Assembly: GCA_028023455.1 (NCBI GenBank)
Contig: JAQFVV010006197.1
Location: forward strand, 17,793,254-17,857,253
DNA from: Epiperipatus broadwayi
Lineage: Eukaryota; Onychophora; Udeonychophora; Euonychophora; Peripatidae
DNA: 64,000 bases
Reading direction: 5' to 3'
The position numbers were made by a program, and so were the translations under genes. Under the pieces are notes generated by a model. It was not told where the DNA came from. It ran no database searches and was given only the letters and a program-made list of their open reading frames with translations. This document shows positions 47,501 to 59,500 of the stretch, piece after piece; the first letter of the stretch is position 1; each line of letters begins with the position of its first letter.

Positions 47501-50500
47501 TTAGTCAACTTTTTTTTAAAATACTTTTCCCATTTAACATTAACATCTTTTTCACTTTCCCTCTCTTTTACACTTTTACTAACTCTCATTTTCCTATTCC
47601 TTTTTTCTTCTGAATATTCACACTAAAACCCTATTTGCCATTTTTTCTACTTCATTACACCAGTCCTTATATTCATCCCCAACCAATTCTTCCATGGTTT
47701 CTTCAACTTTTATTTTATATTCTTCTAACCTATTCTTATCATTCATTCTCCATCCACATCTTTCACTATCTTTTTCTACTTTTATTACTATTTTCCATCA
47801 CATTACTAACCATTTCTATTATAAAGAAATTATGATCACTATTACATACTCCTCTTCATTATCAAACACTTTAATTTTCCATACTTTATTCATTCCCTCT
47901 TTCTCTACTAATACATAATCTATTGTGTGAAATATATTATTTCTAGACCATGTGTATTGTCCCTCATAAATATTTGATAAATTTCCAATGCTCAAATTCA
48001 CTCTCTGACAAAAATTCTTCAAAAGCTGTCCATTCTTGTTATCTACATCATCAATTTCTTCAATATGCCCATTCATATCCCCTATAACCATTATTCTCTT
48101 CGCCTTTTCTTCAAAACTCATGTATATCCTTAACTAGACATTCATATATACTACTGTTCCACTTCATTATAATTTGACTATCTCCAGTGGCTATATACAC
48201 TACAGCCACCATCCACTCTTGTCTTCCTAACCTTATCTCAAACCACAAATGTTCTTGACATTTAACAGTATTTAAATATATTTTTGACATAACTCCTATA
48301 CCACCACCCCCTTTTTTTCTTTTCTATTTATACCCTGCCATACCAAGTCTTCCAGTATAGGTTCTTCTCTCTTAGATGTGTTTCCACTACTGCTAGTACC
48401 TCAAGCTCTTCATTTTTAACTGCTTTGTTTAATTCCAGCCACTTTTCTGGTCTCCTACCATCTTGCATATTCAAATATCCAATTTTAACAATTTCTTCTT
48501 TCCTAACTACTCTTTTATAAATTCTTTTGACTCTTTCTTCTCCATTACATTTATAAATAATTTACTTACTATTAATTTTACAGATCCATTCCTTCTCCAC
48601 ATCTACATTTATATCTAAACCAATTAACCTTTGTTTATTTCTTACATCTCATCCATTTTTCTTCTTTCTGATAACATTGCCACTTAAATCCCTACTCCCC
48701 TTTATAAGTGTCCTGAACTATATTCTTTATAAATCAAACTCCCTAAAACTTCACTTCCTTGTTTTTCTAAGTGCAATCCATCTCTACTATATAACTCCCT
48801 CTTATTAATAAGAAAATCCCACACATCCACAAACATAACATCATTTCTCTCACACAATTTTTTTAATCTCTTATTTATAGAACATGCCCTATCTAATATG
48901 TATATATTGTTAAATCTTGGTAATAATCCAACTATTCCTACTCTTCCTTTCATCTTACTCAAATTACTAATCAATTTTATGTACTCATCCATTACTCTCT
49001 CCGATGGCTCTGACAAATTATTTGTCCCTACCATAACATACCATCTCTACTCCCTTGTTTCTTTACCTTAACTGTAACATCCCTAATTCTAGCTCCAGGT
49101 AGACATATTCTTACATACCTGTTTCTATTTTCTCTTGCAATTATATCTCTACATTTTCCCTATTTCATCCGTAACATTCTCTACCACCTTCTGGACTTCC
49201 TTATCTACTTTTTCCTTATCATTCCTACTCAATAATTTCTTTATCTGCACACATTTTGTCTCTAACAATTTTAATTTTACTTCTACATCCTTTACCTCCT
49301 CTGTCTTACTTATTCTTTGGCTAACTTTTTTATGATATTATTTAGGGGATTATTTTTTCCAAAGTGACTGACCTTAAAATATTATCAAGTTCAATAAATA
49401 ACCATTGACTGTCAATATTTTTGTTTTTAAGTCAATCAAGATTGTGATTCTATTCACAAAAGAACTAATGTTCACAACTTGAACTGTTAATCTTTTAGTG
49501 GCAAGCTTTAGTTTAAATACTTGTTTTTTTTTTTTTTACCATCCTAATACTTCAAAATGAAAATTAAATTATATTGGTTTTAATGATATGTTAATATAAT
49601 GTTATATCTCACTATTGTTTCCATTGATTCTATTTATAAATGCATTATTTTTTGTAAGAAATATATATTTTTAATATAATATTGGATTATTTTATTTTAA
49701 GACTAACAAAAAAATAATAATAATTATAATTGTTTTACTTTACATTTATAATATTAATACTATTTTTTTTTGTTAATAATATTATTATAATTGTAATGGA
49801 TATTGATGATAATTTTATTATTGTTATTATCTTTTATTTTATATGATACTTTTTTTATTTTTATGATTTATTAATATTAGGCTCAAGCCCAAAAGGATAA
49901 AGAAAAGGCTGAAATTTCAGCTAAAGATAGCAAAAAGGATAAAAAGTAAGAAATTTAAAATATATATGTATAAAATGTTTTTGATATACCAAAGTATAAG
50001 CTTTGAAGAAGACTGCTGAACAATCAAAACTGTTAATTAATGATAAATAAATGTTTGAACAACATAAGAGATTTTTATTACAAAAGCAAATTAATAAATT
50101 TCACTTTAACAATTCTTAAAATAAGATTTACAAGTGTCTTTGTACTCACAATCTTTATTTTAGTTTATATATTTTTTATATTATTAGTTTAAGTATTATA
50201 AACTAATTTCAAAACAATAGTACTTATCCTCCAATGTTTTTAACCTTGATATATATATATATATATTTGTTATTACAAAATTAAGACATAGAGTGATTGA
50301 AAATTAAAAGCAGTCTATTCCACAATAGTTAATTTATTTTGATTCATCAATAATTTGAGATTTTCAAATGTATGAATTTTATTTTATTTATTTTTAAGTC
50401 AAAAAGTAGTATTCAATATTAATTCAATTTTCTTACTTTATATTGTACTATCTGATTAGGTTCAAAATTGGTATTGTATTCCTAAAAAGAAAAAAAAAGT

Positions 50501-53500
50501 TCATTGATTTATCTGTTGTCAGTTATTTTGAAATGATCAGGGGATGCATATTATTGATATAGGATTATTAAGAATATAGCAGAAAAAAATAATGATGTTT
50601 GTTAGTTTTTTTTTTTTATAATTTTAATTTTTTTTTAAGCAATATAATAGATTGTCTGTTGCAATCAAGTTAATATTTTGTTTTAGAAAGATTGTATATT
50701 TAAAATATGTGCCAATAGATTCATTTCATTAATATTTATTTATTTATATCTTATCTTACTGCATGCATTAAGCAATCAAAACATAAACATAGATAAACAA
50801 ATAGTAAACAGGCAAAAACTCTCCATTGGTGGTCGAGAGGTCAGCGCGACTATCTTGCACTTGCAGGCAATTGCCCGGGTTGCGGGTTCGCGTCCCGGCC
50901 GATGCTATGACACTTTAAAAAAAAAATAAAGAAGTTTTGATTGATTTTTTTTTAATCTAAATATTATAATCATCTAATGCTATATATTTCTGGAAAGGAA
51001 AGACAATATTATAATAAATTTTATGGCATATCTTAAAACTTCTTAAATTAAATATAAATACTTCAAAAATAAGATTATAAACTTTTCTAGAAACACAATT
51101 TTTTTTTTTTTTTGTATTCAACAATATTAGTTTTCAGTTTTTTTTTGGTAAATATATGATATAATTGTTTCTTTTTATATATTTACATATAAATTATAAT
51201 TATAGATTAAAAATAGTTTTTATTGTAGTCTTTGTATGATAATTTAAACTTAATTTCATTGTGCTCTCATTCTGAATGAGTTAATTTAATTATTTTATTT
51301 GTTTATTTTTATTTAAATAACCATCTTTATTTATACTAATTTTAAAGTTAAAATTTGTGGAACTGCTATTGACATTTTGAAATCTTTTTTTCTTTCTCAT
51401 TAGTAATTTATATTGAAATTTTGTTTTATTCAGAGGGCGTCGTGATGACATTGAAGAAGAAGACGATCAGGAATCATATTTTCGTTACATGGAAGAAAAT
51501 CCCAATGCTGGAGTCGTAAATACAGGTGACAGTGATATAGAACTTGAATATGATGAAGATGGAAATCCTATTGTACCTGAAAAGTGTAGAGTGAGTCTAA
51601 AGATTGTAGTATTGCTCATTTCTTTTTCTTTTTTTAGTTGTTTGAATGTAATAATACTTTTTTTAACTCCGTTTTTTTTGTCACTGTAGATTATTGAACC
51701 ATTGGCACCTATTGATCATTCTACTATTGAATATGAAGAATTTGAGAAGAACTTTTATGAAGAACATGAGGATATTGCTAGGCTTTCTTCTGAAGAACTA
51801 AATAATCTGCGACAGAAATTGGGAATTAAAGTGAGTTTTTCATATAGATTAAAGAGTTTTACATGTACTTTAAGCCATTAATTTTGATGTTGCAAATTAG
51901 GATTGTTTTTTCTTTCTTTCATCCATAATATATTTATTACAACTTTGTAATAAAATCATCTTTTGTGATTGTGATATTTTTATTTTTTGATTTCATCTAA
52001 TCCCTTGTTATATTCTTTTCTTGTAAACTTAAATACTTTTTATTTATTGTAACACCACAATTCTATAGTAATATATTATCAGTAATTCCTAAAGGAAGAT
52101 ATGTTATTCCCTATGTCAAATATAATTTTGCTAAGAAAAGTATTAATTTGAATTATGAATAATTTATATTAATAATCTGAACAAGATATATATATGGATA
52201 TTAAATTCTTCTATTTCCTTTTTATCATTCTTTATTAAGTGAACTTTAGTTGCCCTTATATGTGAGATTATTTCTGTCATCTAATATTAAATCATGAACG
52301 TCTTTAGTAAATTTTTAAACTTTATTTAAATTTTCCAATTACATTTAATTGATAGTAATAGCCCATATTAGTACGTTCATAGTATTTCGAGTGCTATTAT
52401 CTCTTCTCTTCTTCAGGTGTTGCTGGCCTGACCAGTGACAGTACTAGCATGGAAATCGAACCTGGACCTTTAGATTGTTGAATATTGAATTTTAAGGTAA
52501 TATTCTAATCAATTGAGCCATTCTGCCAAAGTTAATAGTTAATAGAAATTTCATATGCTTATCTATAAAGTTCTTCATGATTCCTCCACCTTTTCCTAAG
52601 AGCAAAGTTAATTAGTGGCTTCCAGTCATTATATATTGTTGCACTAGGTTGACTTATAGGCTTATTTGCCACTGTCATATGAATGGCTTCTTTGAATTTT
52701 GTTTTTGTACCTTTTACTCTCTATTCCAGTGTTTTTCAAAAGTCCAGATTACTAAATAAATGAATATGCAAATTTGAAAGCATTTTAAAATAAATTTTTA
52801 CCTTATCCAAAAAAGGATATAAGAAAATGTCAGCAATACTAGAAGCAGTTCTGCAGCAAATATAAATACTTCATCTATTAACAAAACTAATAATATCAGT
52901 GGTACCAGCTTAGATGAACCTTAGGCAAAAAGGTCAAAAATTAGTACAAGAAAATATAGTGAAGGTTATTTAAATTTTGGTTTTACATGGACAGAGGACA
53001 AAGATTCCTCATTGCTTTTATGTGCTATATGTTGACATACAAAAGCAAATGGTGCAATGATTCCTAGAAAACTAAAACGGCATTTGGAAAAATTTCACTT
53101 AAATTTGGTGTCCAAAGACAAAAAGTATTTTGAGAGATTAATGACAAATTGTACCAAACAAATTCAAAAATTTCGAAAGGCAATAAGGGCATCTGATAAA
53201 GCAGTAAATTTCCTCCTATGAGATAACCTCAATTTATTCCTCAAAGGATGAAACATTCAGTTGCAGAAACTTTAATTGGTCCCACTTGTTATATAATGGG
53301 GAAATGTATGTTTGGCAAAGAAGCAGAAGTTGAAATAAATAAAATTTCTCTCTCTAACAATATTCTTACTCAAAGAATCATTGATATGTCAGAAAATATA
53401 ATCAAAAATGTTCAACAGAAACTTAACAGCCAAAATTTTGCACTACAAATAGACGAATCGAAGATATCAGCAGAAAAGTACAATTAATGGGATTTGTTAG

Positions 53501-56500
53501 ATTCATTAATGGGGATTCAATTATGAACAAATTTTTATTTTGTCAAGAATTGCCAGAAAGACAATGGGAAGAGAAATATTTAATTGCATAAACAATTTTT
53601 TCAAAAATATTTATTGTGGGATTTCTGTATAGGCATTTTTACAAAAGGTGCTCCATCAATGGTCGAACATGAGAAATATTTCTGGATGTTTGCAAAACAA
53701 AAAAAAAAAATCAGATATTGTTTCCACACATTGCATATTATTTACCAAGAAGCTTTAATAGCGAAAACTCTTCCTACAGAATTAAGCACTGTTTTGGATA
53801 ATGATGTAACAATAATTAACCATATTAAAAGCAGACCTGTAAAATCGCAATTATTCAAAAAATTATGTGAAAGCATGGAAGCTAATTACAATTACACATT
53901 ATTGCATAATGAAATTTGCTGGCTTTCCAGAGAAAAAGTTTTGACTTGTGTATTTGAGTTAAAAGAAGAATTTTGTATATTTTTTAAAGAAGAAACAAGT
54001 ATGCTAGAAAAAGAAAATTACAAAAACACAAAAATTTTACAATTCTCTTCTTAATTTCTTCTAGAAAGCAATCCATGGATAAAATGTCTATTTATAATAA
54101 ATCAGAGAATATCTCTATCGGTATTTGAAGCTTCATAGTTAAGGTTTATAGTTAAATTTAGTTTGCAAACATTTAATTAGTCACAGTTTAGGGTATGAAG
54201 TTCTTAGCTTACTGGTAAGTTTGTGTAGACAGTAGATTCTTGTAGCACACATGTGTTTCTTGGGATCCCGAGCTCATTGGAAGTTAACTGATTTCTTTTG
54301 TCAACATTTTTGCATTCGTAGTCTGTTTTAAGGCTAGGCTTGAAGGCTTTTTGGAGTGACTTCTTTATGTCAAAAGATGGTGTCCACAAACACTCTGGTT
54401 TCCACTCCCGCATTAAGACTTGGTCCAGCAATATGAGTAATCCTGAATAGAAGCATCTAACTGTCATTGTGAGAACAAGATAAACATGATTAGCTCCTTG
54501 TCCCTCTATCCAGGATGTATGGAAAACTGCCAGTATCAGACAAGATAAGACATTGCTCTAAGTTATTTTCTTTTTTTATATTTGGGTCAGTTTTAGATTT
54601 CTGCACATATACATTTTTCTTTTGTTTTTGTTATCAGAATACACATTGATTTTTAGTTCCAAAATCTTTTTTTTATGAATTACTTCAGCCATCTTTAATT
54701 AATGTTAAAACTTTTTACGATAGTAATCTATTGCTTTTGTACTTTTTTGTTTATCTGGATAAAAGTACTTTTATTTCTTCTAATTTTAACTTTTATTTTT
54801 AATTAAATAAAACGGTAATAGTATGAAAACTGAACCCTGCCATCTGATGGTGCTGTTTTTCACAAAACGCACATCAATATATTAACTTACAGCTGACAGT
54901 ACAAGAGGTGTTTTTTGAGCTGCGACAGGCCGCCTGAGGGCGATATATTCTACAGTTACGTAACGAAATGCTACGCCTGTTGCATTGCAACAGTATTCGT
55001 CAAGTGAGTGCTCTTGAACTCTCGCTATGGTCTGATTTGATGGTGGCCGTATTTGAAAGAAACGAAACTCTGCAAAAATTCATTGTCGGAAATTTTTTAG
55101 AAAGCGTAGTGGAATTAGTATTCCATATTAAGAATTGTCATGTCGTCACACATGCTTCCCTACACTTTTGAACTGCACACAACTTGAAAATAGTCTTTTT
55201 TTCAGCAGAGTTTTTTCCGATTTCGTGCGCAAATGTTCGTTTACGCGCGAATCCATGTGAGAACTGTCAAATGTCATCTGCAAGTTGTCCGAATTGGTCA
55301 AAGCTGAGTGAATTGCCAGCCGGCCAAACAAATGGACGCACAATATTGTGTTCCTCCAGAAAGAGAAACTCCTGCAAGCGTACCTATGTAGGTCTGCATA
55401 AGGGAAGATGGTTCAAAGGCTCCAAAATCCTGTTACTTACAGCTTTGAGGCTTTCCTGTTATTTTATTTGCATGTTACTTTTGGCTGCTGTTTTTTATGC
55501 CCCCGTAAATGGTGGTGTTTATTTTATTTTTTACTTGTTTTGCTTCACAACTTATCCAAAGTTTCGTTTCTTTTTGATTCAATAAATTATTTTATGGAAA
55601 ACTTGTTGTTTTTGTTGTTCACGTGATTATAAAGTAAGTAGGTAATATTTGATAAGTTTCATTAACAGTTAAAGTAGGTAATATTTTATTATATCAAAAA
55701 AAAAAAGTGTTTAAGAGTTTATTCAAAAGGCCCCACCAAAAAAAAATAAAATAAAATAATAATAAAGAACTGTATGGTAACATAATAAAATGTTCAAAAA
55801 GAAAATCCAAAAAGAAGTCGATAATTTAAAAGCAAAACAAACCTTCCCTGCCACCCCATCTCCCCCGGCTTAAAAAAAAAAGTGTTCTTTAAAAACGAAT
55901 TGTTTTATGTCTTTTTTTAAAATTAAAGGCCCAAAAAATTAAGGAATAACTTTTCGCTATCATATAAAGCTTTCTGTAGTAAAGATTTGAAACAAAAAAA
56001 AAAAAAAAAATGCCTCTTAATAAATTAACAACAACAAAAAAAAAAGACGATAATTCAAAATCAAAACAACCTTTCTCCCCTCCACCCTCTAAAAAACCAA
56101 GTGTTGGTTTATTCAAAAGTACCAAATTGTTGGAAGTCTTTCAGCAAATCAAAACGTCAACCCAAAAAAAAAAGAAGATAAGTTAAAAGCAAACAATCAA
56201 CCCCCCCCTCCACAATCTAATACAACAAAGTGTTTGTTACCATATTTTTGTGTAAACAAAACGATGGAGTGTTAATCGATAATTTAAAAGCAAACCAACA
56301 CCCCTACAAACATCTAAAAACAAAGTGTTTGTTTCTTTAAAAAAACGAACCAAAAAAAAAACCGTGTGAAAAAAAAATTTGGTTTACCATAAGTAATATT
56401 ATGTAAAGAAACCTACAGACAGTTAATCATTAATTTACAAACAAATCAACACCCCTAGATCATTTAAAAACAAAATATTTGTTTATTAAAAACAAAAAAA

Positions 56501-59500
56501 AAAACCCGAGTGGAATAAAAAAAAAAAAATTTGGTGGTTTACCGTCGCCAACAGAAAAAAATTAAAAACCAGTTGAAAAAAAAACAAAAAACTTTTACCG
56601 TAATATTATGTAACAAAAAAAAACTTTGGTGATTTACTGTCGCCGACCAAAAAATAATAAAAACCGGTTGAAAAAAAAAAAAAATCTTTTACCGTAATAT
56701 TCTGTAAACAAACAGACGGCCCGTAAATCGGTATATTGATGTGAATTGGGCGAAAAAGAGCGCCATCAGATGGTAGGGTTCAGTATTCATACTATTACCA
56801 ATAAAACTAAATACGAAACAAAAATAACATTCATTGTATGTATCAAATAAAAAAGAATTACAAAAAAAAAATTAAATGGTATTTATTGAACTATTTTCAA
56901 TTTTTTTTTTTTTTTGCTTTTAAATATTACCCCATGCCAATATACTCATGATATGTCTTTTAATACAGTTCAATATATAACACATGTTAATTATTTCAAT
57001 TATATATTTGAAAAATTTACATTATCCAACTAATCTTAAATGTTTATTACATTTGCAAATTTTTTGGGGGGATTAAATCAACCTTGGAAAACTGCATTTA
57101 TTACAAAACTTAGAAATTGTGGATTCATTTAGTAGGGATTTTTTTTACAGAACTATAGTATAATATTTATTCAGTCATATTGCAAGTAGATTTCTCTTTG
57201 CTACCACAAAATTTCTTTATGATATTTATAGACTACTTTTAAGAATGCTGGCCAGACCAAATATTTATGCATATTATCTCACGGCAATCAATACAAAATG
57301 AATATATAGGACAATGGCAGAAAATAATTTCGTATATGATGAAAGTCAGGAAAAGTTTGACTGGAAAAAATAGATGATTACTCCATTCATTTCTTTTATT
57401 CGTTATCTTTTTTTTTTTTAAGTAAAAAATATTTGTGTATATAGATGAAATATGCATAGTCGAGTAATAAGGAGATTTTTATAAATGAATTGTTTACTTT
57501 CTTATTATCAACTCTTTAGAAGTCTTTTATATTGATTGCCCAATTCCCTACACCCTCCTCCCTCCATTTCCTACAAAAAAGAAAACCATTAGTTACATTT
57601 TGAAAGTATTAAAGATTAGATCATCCTGCAACACCAAAAAATTTATATTGGCTAATATAATATTCTTAATAGATTTTTTTTGATTGATCTGAATGAATTT
57701 TTGAGTGACCATATTATCAATTGTCTTGATTTTATAAGATGATGTATATATTGTCATCAGATCAGCTTAAAAATTAGAATACTGCCAAAACAAAAAATAA
57801 AAGCATATTAGTAAATCTATCAATCTTTATTTAAAATGCAATATAAGATATGTATTACCACCAAAATTATTCATATTCTTAACTATTTGTAATTTAATAT
57901 TTGTGTGTGTGTGTTTTTTTTACAAAATGTTAAAAAAAAAATGTTCAGAAAATAAGCTGACTTTAATTTAATGTTTATAAATTTAGTTTCACAATATTAG
58001 AAATATTTGTGATTTAATGTAATATCAAATTTTATAAATTATATATCTACATAAATGATTTTAAAAATGTGCATTTAGGTTACAGGAGCAGATCCTTGTA
58101 AACCATGTTCAAGTTTTGGTCATTTTGGCTTCGATGAAGCATTGATGAAGGCTATACGGAAATCAGATTATACACAACCAACTCCTATTCAAGCTCAGGT
58201 ATGTTTTCATAAATAGTATAGATAACATATTTTTTAATATATATATACTAGTAGGTGTATTTACATACAATAATGAATTCTTAATTTCAGTTACTTAATC
58301 TAAATTTTGAAGACTTTCATAGAAATAAATAATATTTTTCTCTCATTTTTCTTTAAAAAAGAAACAAATACAAGTATTACTTTTTATTAAAATTAACTAT
58401 AATTTTTTTAAAAATAATTTCAAAGCATCATTTTGTTTTAGACTTTAAAAAAATTGGTTTTAAAATCCTTTAATTATTATTCCTAACTTTTCAATTGATC
58501 TACTTCTATTGATAATTTATTATTAGTTGCTTTGTTTTATTCTAGTGATTCTTCTTTCTTACCAGAATGTTTTATTATACTACAAATGAAATAACATCAG
58601 TGTTTTATGATTTTCTTTTAACTTGCTACATTTTTTTCTATTCATACTTATGTAGCTTAATAACTATATCTCAAGTTCACTAATAAACTTTATATAATCA
58701 TATTCATATTTCTATTTATATTTTTCAATCTTAATTGTTTTGTTAATTATTTTTATTTTCTCATAAGTACTATCTGTGTTTTAATTTTTCATCTGCACTG
58801 AGTTTACATTATCAAGTATTTTCTTAATTAAAACATTTGAAAAGTCCATTTTTTTGCTGTTTCATATTTTATAGTTTTAAAATGTATTTAATTTACATTA
58901 TGATTAAATTGTAGTGTGAATGTTTTTTGGCTCCAAAGATATTCATATAATCTTGATGTTATTTGTAAATTTGTTCTGAGTCAATATTTATTTTATTTAA
59001 AATTTTATTTCGTATCATTTATAAATAAAAGTCATAAGATAAAGTTTTATCCTATGATTTTTAGATCAATGGTTCTTAATTTGTGGAACATGGATCTAGG
59101 GTGCCATGATATTATTATAGATGGTCAACAATAATTTGAAAAAGGGTTATAACTTTTACAATTAACGTGCCTTGATTGGTTTGATGAAATAATAGAATGG
59201 CAGATTTGTAGATTGGAGCCCAGCTTTGTCCTTTCTGATGCTCAAACTTTTTATGTACTTCAAAGCAATAAACTATTCAATTATTTTTTAATTAAAAGGA
59301 AAAAGAAAAAAAATTAATGAATGAAAAAACAAAATAAAAGGAAATAAAGAATAAAATCTTAATTTTTATTGTTTTGTTTTTCGAATCTGCAATCCCATTT
59401 AAAAACAAACAGAAATAAAAATTAATTATGAAAATAATTGTTTAATAGCATAAAAATGTATTCTTCATTTGATATATCTAGACTAGTAATTAAAAAGCAG

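Larger units (their letters stand above)
45165..49340 (-). mobile_element. CR1/L2-type LINE, about 4.2 kb, with esterase ORF1
   Basis: On the - strand, from 5' (49340) to 3' (45165): a lysine/glutamate-rich coiled-coil-like stretch and an SGNH esterase (ORF1), then apurinic-type endonuclease, reverse transcriptase and a C-terminal CCHC-like knuckle (ORF2). It ends in a short tandem tail, catcac repeated (45180-45165), with no poly-A. An ORF1 esterase and microsatellite-like 3' tail are typical of the CR1 and L2 clades. Strand-asymmetric composition (C/T rich on +) sets it off from the flanks. About ten frameshifts break both ORFs, yet long open runs remain, so it is younger than the other LINE remnants here. 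Confidence 0.8.
54814..56799 (+). mobile_element. Merlin-type DNA transposon, internally deleted, with 8-bp target duplication
   Basis: The ends ggtaatagtatgaa (54814) and ttcatactattacc (to 56799) start terminal inverted repeats of about 75 bases (54814-54885 against 56725-56799), matching through ctgaaccct and ccatctgatgg. The 8-base motif aataaaac flanks both ends (54806-54813 and 56800-56807). Ends starting GG and an 8-9 bp duplication fit Merlin (IS1016-like) transposons, and an internal transposase remnant supports this. The downstream half is an A-rich degenerate repeat array instead of the catalytic domain. Confidence 0.8.

Noticed and set aside
54204-54467. 87-codon minus-strand frame between hAT and Merlin
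   Set aside because: No motif and no splice context; residue composition gives no support.
55184-55585. Reading the cysteine-rich 133-codon frame as a host zinc-finger exon
   Set aside because: It lies between matched terminal inverted repeats with an 8-bp target duplication, and its layout fits a Merlin transposase N-terminus.
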